Below, in pieces: positions 18,047-26,628 of a DNA stretch of 64,000 nt; position 1 is the first letter of the stretch; each line of letters begins with the position of its first letter. The DNA is from Flavobacterium endoglycinae (lineage in GTDB: Bacteria; Bacteroidota; Bacteroidia; Flavobacteriales; Flavobacteriaceae). The notes below the pieces were generated by a model, which made no database searches, had not been told where the DNA came from, and was given only the letters and a program-made list of their open reading frames with translations. The position numbers and the translations under genes are program-made. The DNA lies in assembly GCF_017352115.1 (NCBI RefSeq), contig NZ_CP071448.1, positions 4,265,001 to 4,329,000 of the forward strand. The letters are read 5' to 3'.

Positions 18047-20323
18047 ATGGATAATCAATCAAATGACATCAGCAAATGCCCTTTTCATAATGGGAGCATG
18101 GACAAGCAAGCAGCTTCAGGCACAAAAAATCGTGACTGGTGGCCTAAACAATTAAAAGTAAATATCCTGAGACAAAATTCGTCATTGTCAAACCCGTTGA
18201 ATAAGGATTTTGATTATGCAGAAGCTTTCAAAAGTCTAGATCTTGAAGCAGTAAAGAAAGATTTACATGCTCTTATGACTGATTCGCAAGATTGGTGGCC
18301 TGCTGATTTTGGTCACTACGGAGGACTTTTTATAAGAATGGCTTGGCATAGTGCCGGTACTTATAGAGTGCACGACGGGCGAGGCGGAGCAGGAGCGGGG
18401 CAGCAGCGATTTGCACCTCTTAATAGCTGGCCTGATAATGTCAGTTTGGATAAAGCCAGAAGATTACTTTGGCCAATAAAACAAAAGTATGGACAAAAAA
18501 TTTCTTGGGCAGATCTAATGATTTTAACTGGAAATGTTGCTTTAGAATCAATGGGTTTTAAAACATTTGGTTTTGCTGGAGGACGTGCCGATGTTTGGGA
18601 AGCTGACGAATCTGTATACTGGGGATCTGAAACAACATGGTTAGGAGGCGACGAACGTTATAAAGATGGTTCTGAAGGAGTACCAAAAGATCATGGAGTG
18701 GTTTCTTCAGATGATGATGCAGATGGAGATATTCACAGTAGAAATCTTGAAAAACCACTTGCAGCAGTGCAGATGGGACTTATATATGTAAATCCAGAAG
18801 GACCAGATGGAAATCCAGATCCTATTGCTGCCGCAAGAGATATTAGAGATACTTTTGGACGAATGGCAATGAATGATGAAGAAACAGTCGCCTTAATTGC
18901 TGGAGGGCATACATTTGGTAAAACACACGGAGCAGCTTCTTCTGATCACGTAGATGCAGAGCCTGAAGCAGCTGGATTAGAATTACAAGGATTCGGATGG
19001 AAAAATAGTTACGGTTCTGGAAAAGGTCCAGATGCTATTACCAGCGGACTTGAAGTTACTTGGACCAAAACACCAACGCAGTGGAGTAATAACTTTTTTG
19101 AAAACTTATTTGGTTTTGAATGGGAACTTTCTAAAAGTCCTGCGGGTGCGCATCAATGGGTCGCAAAAAATGCTGAAGCAATTATTCCAGATGCTTTTGA
19201 TGCCAACAAAAAACACCTGCCAACAATGCTTACTACGGATTTATCATTACGATTAGATCCAGCTTACGAGAAAATATCCCGTCGCTTTTTAGAAAATCCA
19301 GACCAGTTTGCAGATGCCTTTGCTAGAGCATGGTTTAAATTGACACATCGTGATATGGGACCTCGCGCTCTATATTTAGGGCCTGAAGTACCAGCAGAAG
19401 AACTATTGTGGCAAGACCCTATTCCAGAAGTAAATCATATACTAGTAGATGCTCAAGATGTTGCTCAATTGAAAGAAAAAATACTAAATACAGGATTAAC
19501 GATTTCTCAGTTAGTTGCTACAGCATGGGCTTCAGCTTCAACCTTTAGAGGATCTGATAAACGAGGCGGTGCCAATGGAGGACGTATTAGACTTGCGCCT
19601 CAGAAAGATTGGGAAGTAAATAATCCTGCTTCATTAAAAATAGTTTTAGATAAGTTAGAAGCAATTCAGAATGAATTTAATGCTTCACAGAGTGGTGGAA
19701 AAAAAGTTTCTTTGGCCGACTTGATAGTTCTAGCAGGTTCAGCTGCTGTTGAAAAAGCGGCTAAAGATGCAGGAGCTTCAGTTGAAGTGCCGTTTTCACC
19801 TGGACGTATGGATGCATCTCAAGAACAAACAGATGTTGAATCGTTTGGATATTTGGAACCAAAAGTAGATGGTTTCAGAAATTACAGAAAAACAAAATCA
19901 CCAGTTTTAACCGAAGAACTGCTTATTGACAAAGCTAATTTATTAAAGCTTACTGCACCAGAATTAACCGTGCTTTTAGGAGGACTTCGTGTTTTAGATA
20001 TTAATGCAGATGGAAGTAAAAATGGTGTATTTACCAATAGACCGGGTCGTTTAACAAATGATTTCTTTATTAATCTTTTGGATATGAACACTCAGTGGCA
20101 ATCAGTTTCTAATGATAAAGAGCTTTATACAGGAAACGATAGAAACACTGGACAGCCAAAATGGATAGGAACCCGTGCCGATCTAGTTTTTGGTTCAAAT
20201 TCAGAATTAAGAGCAATAGCAGAAGTATATGCTTCAGCAGATGCACATGAAAAATTTGTAACTGACTTTATTGCCGTATGGACTAAAGTTATGAATCTTG
20301 ACAGATTTGACTTGAAAGCATAA
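18047..20323 (+). CDS. katG: Catalase-peroxidase KatG
   Basis: 758 residues, normal length for the two-domain class I peroxidase KatG, which disproportionates hydrogen peroxide and has peroxidase activity. The N-terminal catalytic half has the distal triad R97-W100-H101 in RMAWHSAGTYR and the proximal haem ligand H288 in AGGHTFGKTHGA. The covalent Trp-Tyr-Met adduct residues are W100, Y247 (MGLIYVNPEG) and M273 (FGRMAMND). The C-terminal haem-less copy follows (ATAWASASTFRGSDKRGGANGGRI). There is no signal peptide, so it is cytoplasmic. It is monocistronic with its own terminator, and no peroxide regulator gene is adjacent. Confidence 0.98.
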   Translation: MDNQSNDISKCPFHNGSMDKQAASGTKNRDWWPKQLKVNILRQNSSLSNPLNKDFDYAEAFKSLDLEAVKKDLHALMTDSQDWWPADFGHYGGLFIRMAWHSAGTYRVHDGRGGAGAGQQRFAPLNSWPDNVSLDKARRLLWPIKQKYGQKISWADLMILTGNVALESMGFKTFGFAGGRADVWEADESVYWGSETTWLGGDERYKDGSEGVPKDHGVVSSDDDADGDIHSRNLEKPLAAVQMGLIYVNPEGPDGNPDPIAAARDIRDTFGRMAMNDEETVALIAGGHTFGKTHGAASSDHVDAEPEAAGLELQGFGWKNSYGSGKGPDAITSGLEVTWTKTPTQWSNNFFENLFGFEWELSKSPAGAHQWVAKNAEAIIPDAFDANKKHLPTMLTTDLSLRLDPAYEKISRRFLENPDQFADAFARAWFKLTHRDMGPRALYLGPEVPAEELLWQDPIPEVNHILVDAQDVAQLKEKILNTGLTISQLVATAWASASTFRGSDKRGGANGGRIRLAPQKDWEVNNPASLKIVLDKLEAIQNEFNASQSGGKKVSLADLIVLAGSAAVEKAAKDAGASVEVPFSPGRMDASQEQTDVESFGYLEPKVDGFRNYRKTKSPVLTEELLIDKANLLKLTAPELTVLLGGLRVLDINADGSKNGVFTNRPGRLTNDFFINLLDMNTQWQSVSNDKELYTGNDRNTGQPKWIGTRADLVFGSNSELRAIAEVYASADAHEKFVTDFIAVWTKVMNLDRFDLKA

Positions 20324-20343
20324 TACGATAACAATTTCATTTT

Positions 20344-20372
20344 AAAAAAGACGCCATATTGGCGTCTTTTTT
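20344..20372 (+). terminator. katG terminator
   Basis: A hairpin with stem AAAAAAGACGCC (20344-20355) and GGCGTCTTTTTT (20361-20372) around a 5-base loop ATATT, ending in a T run. It starts about 20 bases after the katG stop codon. Confidence 0.9.
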
Positions 20373-20421
20373 TATTATACCGTTTTAACAGCTTGTATGT
20401 AATTATAGTATTAATCTTAAA

Positions 20422-20435
20422 TGTGTTCAAGCACA
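20422..20435. promoter_or_regulatory. Distal LacI-type operator, beta-helix gene
   Basis: TGTGTTCAAGCACA, a member of the six-site family with consensus TGTGTTCGAACACA. It lies 78 bases upstream of the second site in the same promoter. Confidence 0.55.
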
Positions 20436-20499
20436 TTTTGAAATAATTGAGTCTATATATAAAAACTGTAAGTAAAGTATTTCAAATATCTAAAAATCA

Positions 20500-20513
20500 T
20501 GTGTTCGAACACA
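20500..20513. promoter_or_regulatory. Proximal LacI-type operator, perfect palindrome
   Basis: TGTGTTCGAACACA is a perfect 14-bp palindrome and the best copy of the motif in the window. Its end lies 40 bases before the -7-like TACTTTAG, the same distance as at the other two promoters of the regulon. Confidence 0.7.
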
Positions 20514-20685
20514 TTTTTTGTTTTTTAAACTTGTTTTTTTGAAAACATTATTTACTTTAGTTTCAAATAAGTTTTCAAAAGCATTTTTTATACCTCGAAA
20601 AAAGCAGATTGGAACTTATTCTACATATGTAAATATTGCAATATTTTATATAATTTTTTTTAATGTTAACCCAAAATTTAAAATT

Positions 20686-22548
20686 ATGAAAATTGAAAAA
20701 ATTACTTTTTTTATTTTGTTTTGCTTTTTACAAGGATTTTCCCAAACCTACGTTTCAACAACCGGAAACGATACAACTGGAACTGGAACAGCTGCTCTTC
20801 CGTATAAAACTATTGTAAAAGGAGTTCAGGCTGCGCCATCAGGCGGAACTGTTTTGGTACTTTCGGGAACTTATCCTGTAACAGGGCCAATTTATGTTGG
20901 GAAACCATTAACGATCCAAAAAAGCGGATCTGGAGCTGTAACCATCAATGCTTCGGGATGGACAAGTACTGATACCTATGTTTTAGGAATTGTAAATACA
21001 AGCGATGTTACCATCGACGGTTTGACTATTATAAATAAAATAGGAAACGGAAGTAAAGGAATCTGGATTTTAGCCAACTCAGGCGCAACGTCTAATTTGA
21101 ATAATATTACCGTTAAAAACTCTGTAGTTAAGAATATCGGGTGGATCAGTAATAATCTTTCTTCAATCCCAGCCAACAGCGGCATTGTAGCAAATGCAAT
21201 TAAAGTAGACGGAGGAAACGGAACTTACGCCATTACCAATGTGAAAATTGAGAATAATGAAGTGGCAAATTGTGCCACAGGCTGGGGAGAAGCTGTAACT
21301 GTTACCGGGAATGTAAATGGATTTTCAGTTTCAAAAAATACAGTTTACGATATTGCAAACATTGGTATTGTTGCCGCAGGAAATTATTTGTCAACAGGAG
21401 CTTCGGCTAACAATCAGGCTAGAAATGGTGTAATTGCATCAAATGAAGTTTTTGATTGCATGAGCGCTGTTGCCAATAGTGCCGGAATTTATATTGATGG
21501 TGCTCTTAACTGTACAGTGGAAAGAAATGAGGTTTACAACTGCGGTGTTGGACTTGCAGTTGGTGCCGAGCAGAATACTTCTACAGGAAATGGTGGAGTT
21601 TCTACAGGTCATATTATAAACAATAACTCAGTTTACAATAATGTTGTAACAGGAGCCATTTTTGGAGGAGTTATAGGAAGCGGTTATACGACAAGTGTAG
21701 CCAATACGAAAATCTACAACAATACTTTTTATAAAAACAGAACTGGAGCCGTTATAAATGGCGTTACGACCATTAATGGCGTTGCAGTAGGAACAATTGC
21801 AGATATTTATGGAGGAGAAGTACATTTTCAAAATAGCTCAGGAATAACCTTCAAGAATAATATTCTTTATGCGACAACTGGTAAGAAAGCACTTTTAGCT
21901 TCTTACGGATATACAATTTCGAGCTTTGTTTCAGATTACAACTTATTTTACAGAGAAGGAAATACAGACTTTATCATCGATCTAACGGGCACAAGTTTTA
22001 ACGGAAGCTCAACAACCGGATCGTATAATCCAGCGCAGTTTGCAACAGCAACCGGACAAGATGTAAACTCGGTTGTGGGATTGCCAGGTTTTGTTAATGC
22101 ATCAATTTTTGATTTTACATTGACTACAGGTGCTTTTGCTGCTGATAAAGGAGATCCTACATACAATTCAACGTATTCTGGAACTTTAGATTTTGATGAT
22201 GATATTCGAAAAAGAAATGGCCGTATCGATATTGGATGCTCAGAACTTCAGACAGGTTCAACAGCCAAAAAAGCAGCAACTGCTGTAACAGCGGAAGAAA
22301 GTGTTACTACTTTCTCAGTTTATCCAAACCCAGCATCTGAAGAGATAAATATCAATTTTGGAAAAGTAGTTAACTATGCAAGTTATTCAATATCAGATTT
22401 GAACGGAATTGTTTTGGCAAGAGGACAATTCAATTCGGTTGACAATGCAAAAATTAATATATCAGATTTGAAGGCAAATTCACAATTGGTTATTCTTCAA
22501 ATTAATGCTGATAATGAAATCAGTAACAATAAAATATACTTTAAATAA
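20686..22548 (+). CDS. Secreted right-handed beta-helix protein with type IX sorting domain
   Basis: 620 residues from the ATG at 20686. This start gives a clean Sec signal (MKIEKITFFILFCFLQGFSQ); the frame is open further upstream from 20518, but that would run through the promoter and most of the leader. The mature N terminus (YVSTTGNDTTGTGT) and the following repeating coils, rich in Asn/Gly/Val (NVTIDGLTI-like strands; NNITVKNSVVKNIGW; GIYIDGALNCTVERNEVYNC), are typical of right-handed parallel beta-helix proteins, the fold used by many polysaccharide lyases and some glycosidases. The last ~75 residues (SVYPNPASEEININFGK) are a type A Por sorting domain. No catalytic residues can be assigned. 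Two regulon operators upstream tie it to the amino-sugar locus as a candidate surface glycan-degrading enzyme (inference). Confidence 0.8.
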   Translation: MKIEKITFFILFCFLQGFSQTYVSTTGNDTTGTGTAALPYKTIVKGVQAAPSGGTVLVLSGTYPVTGPIYVGKPLTIQKSGSGAVTINASGWTSTDTYVLGIVNTSDVTIDGLTIINKIGNGSKGIWILANSGATSNLNNITVKNSVVKNIGWISNNLSSIPANSGIVANAIKVDGGNGTYAITNVKIENNEVANCATGWGEAVTVTGNVNGFSVSKNTVYDIANIGIVAAGNYLSTGASANNQARNGVIASNEVFDCMSAVANSAGIYIDGALNCTVERNEVYNCGVGLAVGAEQNTSTGNGGVSTGHIINNNSVYNNVVTGAIFGGVIGSGYTTSVANTKIYNNTFYKNRTGAVINGVTTINGVAVGTIADIYGGEVHFQNSSGITFKNNILYATTGKKALLASYGYTISSFVSDYNLFYREGNTDFIIDLTGTSFNGSSTTGSYNPAQFATATGQDVNSVVGLPGFVNASIFDFTLTTGAFAADKGDPTYNSTYSGTLDFDDDIRKRNGRIDIGCSELQTGSTAKKAATAVTAEESVTTFSVYPNPASEEININFGKVVNYASYSISDLNGIVLARGQFNSVDNAKINISDLKANSQLVILQINADNEISNNKIYFK

Positions 22549-22555
22549 AAACTTT

Positions 22556-22590
22556 AAGAGCAGGAGGTTTATAGTCTTCTGCTCTTTTTA
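22556..22590 (+). terminator. Terminator after the beta-helix gene
   Basis: Stem AAGAGCAG (22556-22563) with CTGCTCTT (22579-22586), followed by TTTTA, eight bases after the stop codon. The next gene starts at 22609, so readthrough into it is possible. Confidence 0.7.
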
Positions 22591-22608
22591 ATAAAATATG
22601 TTTCCAGA

Positions 22609-23250
22609 ATGAAGAATTACAATGTGAATTTTGTTGATAAAAATACTTTGCAAATCAATGGTTTAGGAGATGATCCGCTTTGGGAAAAAGCAAATGTATT
22701 AACTGATTTTATTTCGCCTTGGGATAATCAGGAAATCAAGAAAATAGAGCTTCGTTCAATATGGGATTCCGAAAGGATCTTTTTTTGTTATAAAGTATAT
22801 GATAATGAAGTGCATATCGAAAGAAAAAAAGATACAATTGACAGTATAAATAATTCGGATCGTGTTGAGATTTTTTTCAGAGAAAATGCCTCACTCAATC
22901 CATATTATTGTTTAGAAATCGATCCTGATCCCAGAATTATGGATTTCATTGCTTATGCTGAAAAGAAATTTGATTTCGGATGGAATTGGCCTGAAAACCA
23001 TTTAATGGTGAAATCGAATATAAATGAACATTATTTTACAGTCGAAATCGCCATAACTATTCAATCTTTAAAAGAATTGAACCTGCTGAACAACAGCGTA
23101 ATTGAAACTGGATTTTACAGAGCAAAATACATAAAACAAGAAGATGAAACGTACGAACCTATTTGGATTTCTTGGGTAAACCCTAATACCGAAACTCCAA
23201 ATTTTCACATCGCAAGTTCTTTTGGAACTTTAACATTACTTGAGCCTTAA
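22609..23250 (+). CDS. CBM9-like carbohydrate-binding protein
   Basis: 213 residues resembling family 9-like carbohydrate-binding modules. Features are an N-terminal INGLGDDPLWEKA, ELRSIWDSERIFFCYKVYDNEVH (the strand pair usual in this family), a NNSDRVEIFF segment and a C-terminal WISWVNPNTETPNFH. No signal peptide is visible, although the family is often exported, so its location is uncertain. It follows the beta-helix gene by about 60 bases, past a likely terminator. Its stop codon abuts that of the convergent LacI regulator gene with no base between them. A role in binding the locus's glycan is plausible from context only. Confidence 0.7.
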   Translation: MKNYNVNFVDKNTLQINGLGDDPLWEKANVLTDFISPWDNQEIKKIELRSIWDSERIFFCYKVYDNEVHIERKKDTIDSINNSDRVEIFFRENASLNPYYCLEIDPDPRIMDFIAYAEKKFDFGWNWPENHLMVKSNINEHYFTVEIAITIQSLKELNLLNNSVIETGFYRAKYIKQEDETYEPIWISWVNPNTETPNFHIASSFGTLTLLEP

Positions 23251-24291
23251 TTATAGAATGTAATCTTTTGCGTTTTCAGTATTGATAATGTCAATGGGAA
23301 GCAGTTTTTCCGCACTAATTTCTTTCTCAAAAATAAAATGTTCAATCAAATTGGTAACTCCCAGATAAGCCTGTCTTTTTGGATTTTGATGAATTAAAAA
23401 ATCAATCGTTTTATTGTTCAAGTATTCAAGATTGTTTTCTAACAAATCATAACCTACAAGTGCGATTTTATTTTCGGGTTTCTTGGCAATAATTTTAGCG
23501 ACCTGATACGCTTTTGAAGTCGTCACAAAAAGCCCTTTAATAGCAGGGTTTTCTTCCAAGAACTCTTTTAAAGTGCTTTTAAATTGCGGATGTTTTACTT
23601 TAAAAGTCTTGATTTCAAACTTTCCTTTTTCAATCGTATCAAAATAATTTCTAAAACCTCTTTCTTTTTCCTGCATGTGAATGGCATTCTCGTAATCTTC
23701 ATCAATATGAACAATTGCGATTGTACCTTTTTGAATCAGCAAATCCAGTAATCTCGCAGCGATTCTTCCGCTTTGAAACAAATCCTGTCCCACAAAGCTT
23801 TTTATAGCGCTGGACTTAAGCTGGTTATTAAAAATACTCGAAATAATACCTTTAGAATTATAAGTTTCGATAGCATCGATAGCTTCTTTATGAAATAGCG
23901 GAACCAATAAAACAGCATCTGGAGCACTGTTTAGCACATTTTGGTTCGTTTCTACAAACGAAGAAGTACTTGTGGGATCAAAAAGAAAAATCTCAACTTT
24001 TACATTAAAAGATTTAAACTCTTTTTTGGCTTCATTTATACCATCAATACAAGGCTGCCAATATGGGTCGTTAGCAGAATCAGGAAGCAAAACACAAATC
24101 GAGTAAATCTGGGTTTTCTTTAAACTACGTGCCAATACATTAGGCTGATAGTCAATCTTATCCAACACTTCATTTACTCTTTTTAAGGCATCTTCAGATA
24201 CTTTTCCTCTTTTGTGCAAAACGCGGTCTACAGTTCCTTTTGAAACACCTGCAAGTTCTGCTATATCCTTAATTGTATAAATCTTTTCCAT
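23251..24291 (-). CDS. LacI-family transcriptional regulator
   Basis: 346 residues. An N-terminal LacI helix-turn-helix (TIKDIAELAGVSKGTVDRVLHKRGKVSEDALKR in two steps, about residues 5-45) and hinge (VLARSLKK) are followed by a periplasmic-binding-protein-like effector domain (about 60-346) containing YSICVLLPDSANDPYWQPC and VGYDLLENN. It lies between the beta-helix/CBM9 genes and the metabolic operon, and paired palindromes stand immediately upstream of it. The same palindrome recurs at two other promoters of the locus, so this is the obvious regulator. The effector is likely an amino sugar or its phosphate (inference). The start at 24291 has a perfect minus-strand TATATTTG only ~8 bases upstream, which would mean a very short leader or a different promoter. 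Confidence 0.9.
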   Translation of the reverse strand: MEKIYTIKDIAELAGVSKGTVDRVLHKRGKVSEDALKRVNEVLDKIDYQPNVLARSLKKTQIYSICVLLPDSANDPYWQPCIDGINEAKKEFKSFNVKVEIFLFDPTSTSSFVETNQNVLNSAPDAVLLVPLFHKEAIDAIETYNSKGIISSIFNNQLKSSAIKSFVGQDLFQSGRIAARLLDLLIQKGTIAIVHIDEDYENAIHMQEKERGFRNYFDTIEKGKFEIKTFKVKHPQFKSTLKEFLEENPAIKGLFVTTSKAYQVAKIIAKKPENKIALVGYDLLENNLEYLNNKTIDFLIHQNPKRQAYLGVTNLIEHFIFEKEISAEKLLPIDIINTENAKDYIL

Positions 24292-24609
24292 ATAAAAACA
24301 AATATATATAAAAATCGAATATCAGAAAATAATAAATGATATGTGTTCGAAAACATTTTTATTGTGTTCGAGCACATTTTAACAGTTTTTTCTTTTTTTA
24401 TATGATATTAATATATACTTTAGCCGAATATTAATCATATAGTCTATTATATTAACTTAAAAATTGTCAGATTAATATTTATTTTTCGATTTATAAGAGA
24501 AATTTCTAAAATATTAAGTTTTGAAATTTTTAGAGTTTTTTTCAGAGGTCGGAAAAAAAGAAAAATAACCAAAAACAAAAAATAATAATCAATTTAATAT
24601 ACAATTTAA
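24292..24609. promoter_or_regulatory. Divergent control region of the LacI gene and the metabolic operon
   Basis: 318 bases with two operator-like sites, TGTGTTCGAAAACA (24342-24355) and TGTGTTCGAGCACA (24363-24376), 21 bases apart centre to centre. On the plus strand a -7-like TACTTTAG lies at 24416-24423, leaving a leader of about 180 A+T-rich bases before the nucleotidyltransferase start. On the minus strand TATATTTG (24299-24306) may serve the LacI gene. Confidence 0.6.
24342..24376. promoter_or_regulatory. Paired LacI-type operators, metabolic operon
   Basis: Two near-palindromes, TGTGTTCGAAAACA and TGTGTTCGAGCACA, each one change away from perfect symmetry, spaced by two helical turns. 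The second ends 40 bases before the -7-like element, as at the beta-helix and SusC promoters. Confidence 0.65.
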
Positions 24610-25518
24610 ATGAGCAAAAGTAAACCTACACTCGTGATCTTGGCGGCAGGTATTGGAAGTCGATATGGTGGATTAAAACAATTAGATACATTTACCCCAG
24701 AAGGAGATACAATTATGGATTTTTCGATATATGATGCATTGCAGGCAGGTTTTGGAAAATTTGTATTTATCATCAGTAAAAATATAGAAGAAGAATGCAA
24801 AGAGATTTTTAATAAAAAATTAGAAGGCAAAGCCGAAGTGGGTTATGTTTTTCAGGAAATAGAAAATGTGCCGCCTCAATACTTAAATCCTGAAAGAAAA
24901 AAACCTTGGGGAACTGGCCACGCACTTTTGATGGCAAAAGATGAGGTAACCGAAAATTTCGCCATCATCAACGCCGATGATTTTTACGGAAAAGAAGCCT
25001 TTGAAATCATGGCAAAAGCCTTAACGGAAATGGACAAAGAATCATACAACTTTAATATGATGGCATATCTGCTTAAAAACACCGTTTCAGATCACGGTTT
25101 TGTTTCAAGAGGAGAATGTCAGGTGGATGAAAACAATTATCTGACCGATGTTACGGAACGCACCCATATCGAAAAAATTGACGGAAGATTGATGCGTAAA
25201 GACGATAAAGGAGAATTTATTCCAATTGATGAAAATACAATTGTTTCAATGAACTTCTGGGGCTTTACTCCAAAATGTTTTGAGTTTGGAGGTGCTCTTT
25301 TTGAAGAATTTTTAAAAGAAAATGAAAACGATTTAAAAGCGGAATTCTTTATTACATCTGTCGTAAATGAAATTTTAAAATCAGATAATGCCTCTGTAGA
25401 AGTACTTCAGTCCAATGCAAAATGGTTTGGAGTAACGTATAAAGAAGACAAAGAAATAGTAAAAAAAGAAATTGAAAAGTTAAGAGCTCAAAACGTTTAT
25501 CCAACTAATCTTTGGTAA
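24610..25518 (+). CDS. Sugar-1-phosphate nucleotidyltransferase
   Basis: 302 residues of the NTP_transferase family. The N-terminal signature LAAGIGSRYGGLKQ (11-24) binds the nucleotide. IINADDFYG is the usual metal/substrate segment, and PWGTGHALL fits the base-binding loop. The enzyme should couple UTP (or another NTP) to a hexosamine 1-phosphate and is reversible. It is the first gene of the metabolic operon, separated by one base from the NahK-type kinase, a pairing that argues strongly for an N-acetylhexosamine-1-phosphate substrate (inference). It has no signal peptide and is cytoplasmic. A role in cell-wall UDP-sugar supply is less likely because it sits under the regulon's operators. 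Confidence 0.85.
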   Translation: MSKSKPTLVILAAGIGSRYGGLKQLDTFTPEGDTIMDFSIYDALQAGFGKFVFIISKNIEEECKEIFNKKLEGKAEVGYVFQEIENVPPQYLNPERKKPWGTGHALLMAKDEVTENFAIINADDFYGKEAFEIMAKALTEMDKESYNFNMMAYLLKNTVSDHGFVSRGECQVDENNYLTDVTERTHIEKIDGRLMRKDDKGEFIPIDENTIVSMNFWGFTPKCFEFGGALFEEFLKENENDLKAEFFITSVVNEILKSDNASVEVLQSNAKWFGVTYKEDKEIVKKEIEKLRAQNVYPTNLW

Positions 25519-25519
25519 T

Positions 25520-26623
25520 ATGACAGCGGAACAATTACAATTTATTTTCGAAAAGTTTGACCATATAGAGGTCTTTAGAACTTTTGAAGAACTGTCTTCC
25601 GGTCATATTAATGACACGTATCTCGTAACCACCGAAAGTGATAGACAGTTCATTTTACAGCGAATTAACGACGGCGTTTTTAAAGATGTTCCAGGTCTTA
25701 TCGCGAATAAAGTAAGTGTAAGTAAACATTTGCTTCGAAAATTAAAAGATTTACCCGAAGACGAACTCAAACGTCGTGTTTTAACCTTTGTTGGAACCAA
25801 AAAAGGTATTTTTTATTATCAGGATCAAGAAGGGAATTTCTGGAACGTAATGGTTTATATTGAAGGAAGTTTGACTTTTGAAACCGTAAACAATGAAGAA
25901 ATTGCATACGAAGGCGGAAAATTATTTGGCGAATTTCTAAATCTTACCAGTGATTTTGATGCCAGAAAACTAACAGAAGTAATTCCTAATTTTCATAACA
26001 TGGCTTTTCGTTATTCTCAGTTTGATACCGCAATGAAAGAAGCTTCTGGACAAAGAATTGAGCAGGCAAAAGACCTCATTAAACTCGTAGTAGATTTAAA
26101 AGAAGAAATGCATATTTTACAAAACTTAAAAGATGCCAAAAAAATCAAACTGAGAGTTACGCATAATGACACCAAAATTTCAAACGCACTTTTTGACACT
26201 AACAAAAAAGGACTTTGTGTAATTGATACTGATACGGTTATGCCGGGAATTATTCATTATGATTTTGGTGATGCCATCAGAACCATTTGTAACACAGCGG
26301 CAGAAGATGAAAAAAATCTAGAAAAGGTAAATTTCAACCTGCAATTTTACAAAGCCTATGTAAAAGGATTTTTGGAGAAAACGAATTCTTCACTTTCTAC
26401 GCTCGAAATTAAATATTTACCACTTGGCGCCAAAACAATGACTTTTATAATGGCACTTCGTTTTCTAACAGATTTCTTAAACGACGATGTGTATTATAAA
26501 ACAGAATATCCAGAACACAATCTGGATCGTTCAAAAAATCAGTTTAAGCTAATTGAAAGTCTTTCGGAACAATTTACAGAAATGGAAGATTACAATTTGA
26601 ATTTCATTGGAACATTAAAATAA
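25520..26623 (+). CDS. nahK: N-acetylhexosamine 1-kinase-like (NahK-type) phosphotransferase
   Basis: 367 residues of the aminoglycoside phosphotransferase/choline kinase fold, matching the NahK type that phosphorylates GalNAc and GlcNAc at the anomeric position. The catalytic loop is VTHNDTKISNALFD (H215, N216, D217) and the metal-binding segment VIDTDTVMPG (D236, D238), followed by HYDFGDAIR. The N-terminal part has the nucleotide loop SSGHINDTYLV and ILQRIND. NahK with a uridylyltransferase and an epimerase is the arrangement known from the lacto-N-biose/galacto-N-biose pathway of bifidobacteria. Here it follows the nucleotidyltransferase by a single base and precedes the epimerase by five. 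Exact sugar preference is not readable from sequence. Confidence 0.82.
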   Translation: MTAEQLQFIFEKFDHIEVFRTFEELSSGHINDTYLVTTESDRQFILQRINDGVFKDVPGLIANKVSVSKHLLRKLKDLPEDELKRRVLTFVGTKKGIFYYQDQEGNFWNVMVYIEGSLTFETVNNEEIAYEGGKLFGEFLNLTSDFDARKLTEVIPNFHNMAFRYSQFDTAMKEASGQRIEQAKDLIKLVVDLKEEMHILQNLKDAKKIKLRVTHNDTKISNALFDTNKKGLCVIDTDTVMPGIIHYDFGDAIRTICNTAAEDEKNLEKVNFNLQFYKAYVKGFLEKTNSSLSTLEIKYLPLGAKTMTFIMALRFLTDFLNDDVYYKTEYPEHNLDRSKNQFKLIESLSEQFTEMEDYNLNFIGTLK

Positions 26624-26628
26624 AAAGA

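Larger units (their letters stand above)
20324..20685 (+). promoter_or_regulatory. Promoter region of the beta-helix gene with paired LacI-type operators
   Basis: 362 bases between katG and the beta-helix start. After the katG terminator come two operator-like sites: TGTGTTCAAGCACA (20422-20435, two changes from perfect symmetry) and the fully palindromic TGTGTTCGAACACA (20500-20513). Further downstream are a -33-like TTG ending at 20533 and a -7-like TACTTTAG at 20553-20560, spaced 19 bases apart. A predicted transcript start near 20566 would leave an untranslated leader of about 120 bases. Confidence 0.6.

Noticed and set aside
20518..20685. An N-terminal extension of the beta-helix protein
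   Set aside because: It starts five bases after the perfect operator and crosses the promoter elements; the signal peptide begins at 20686.
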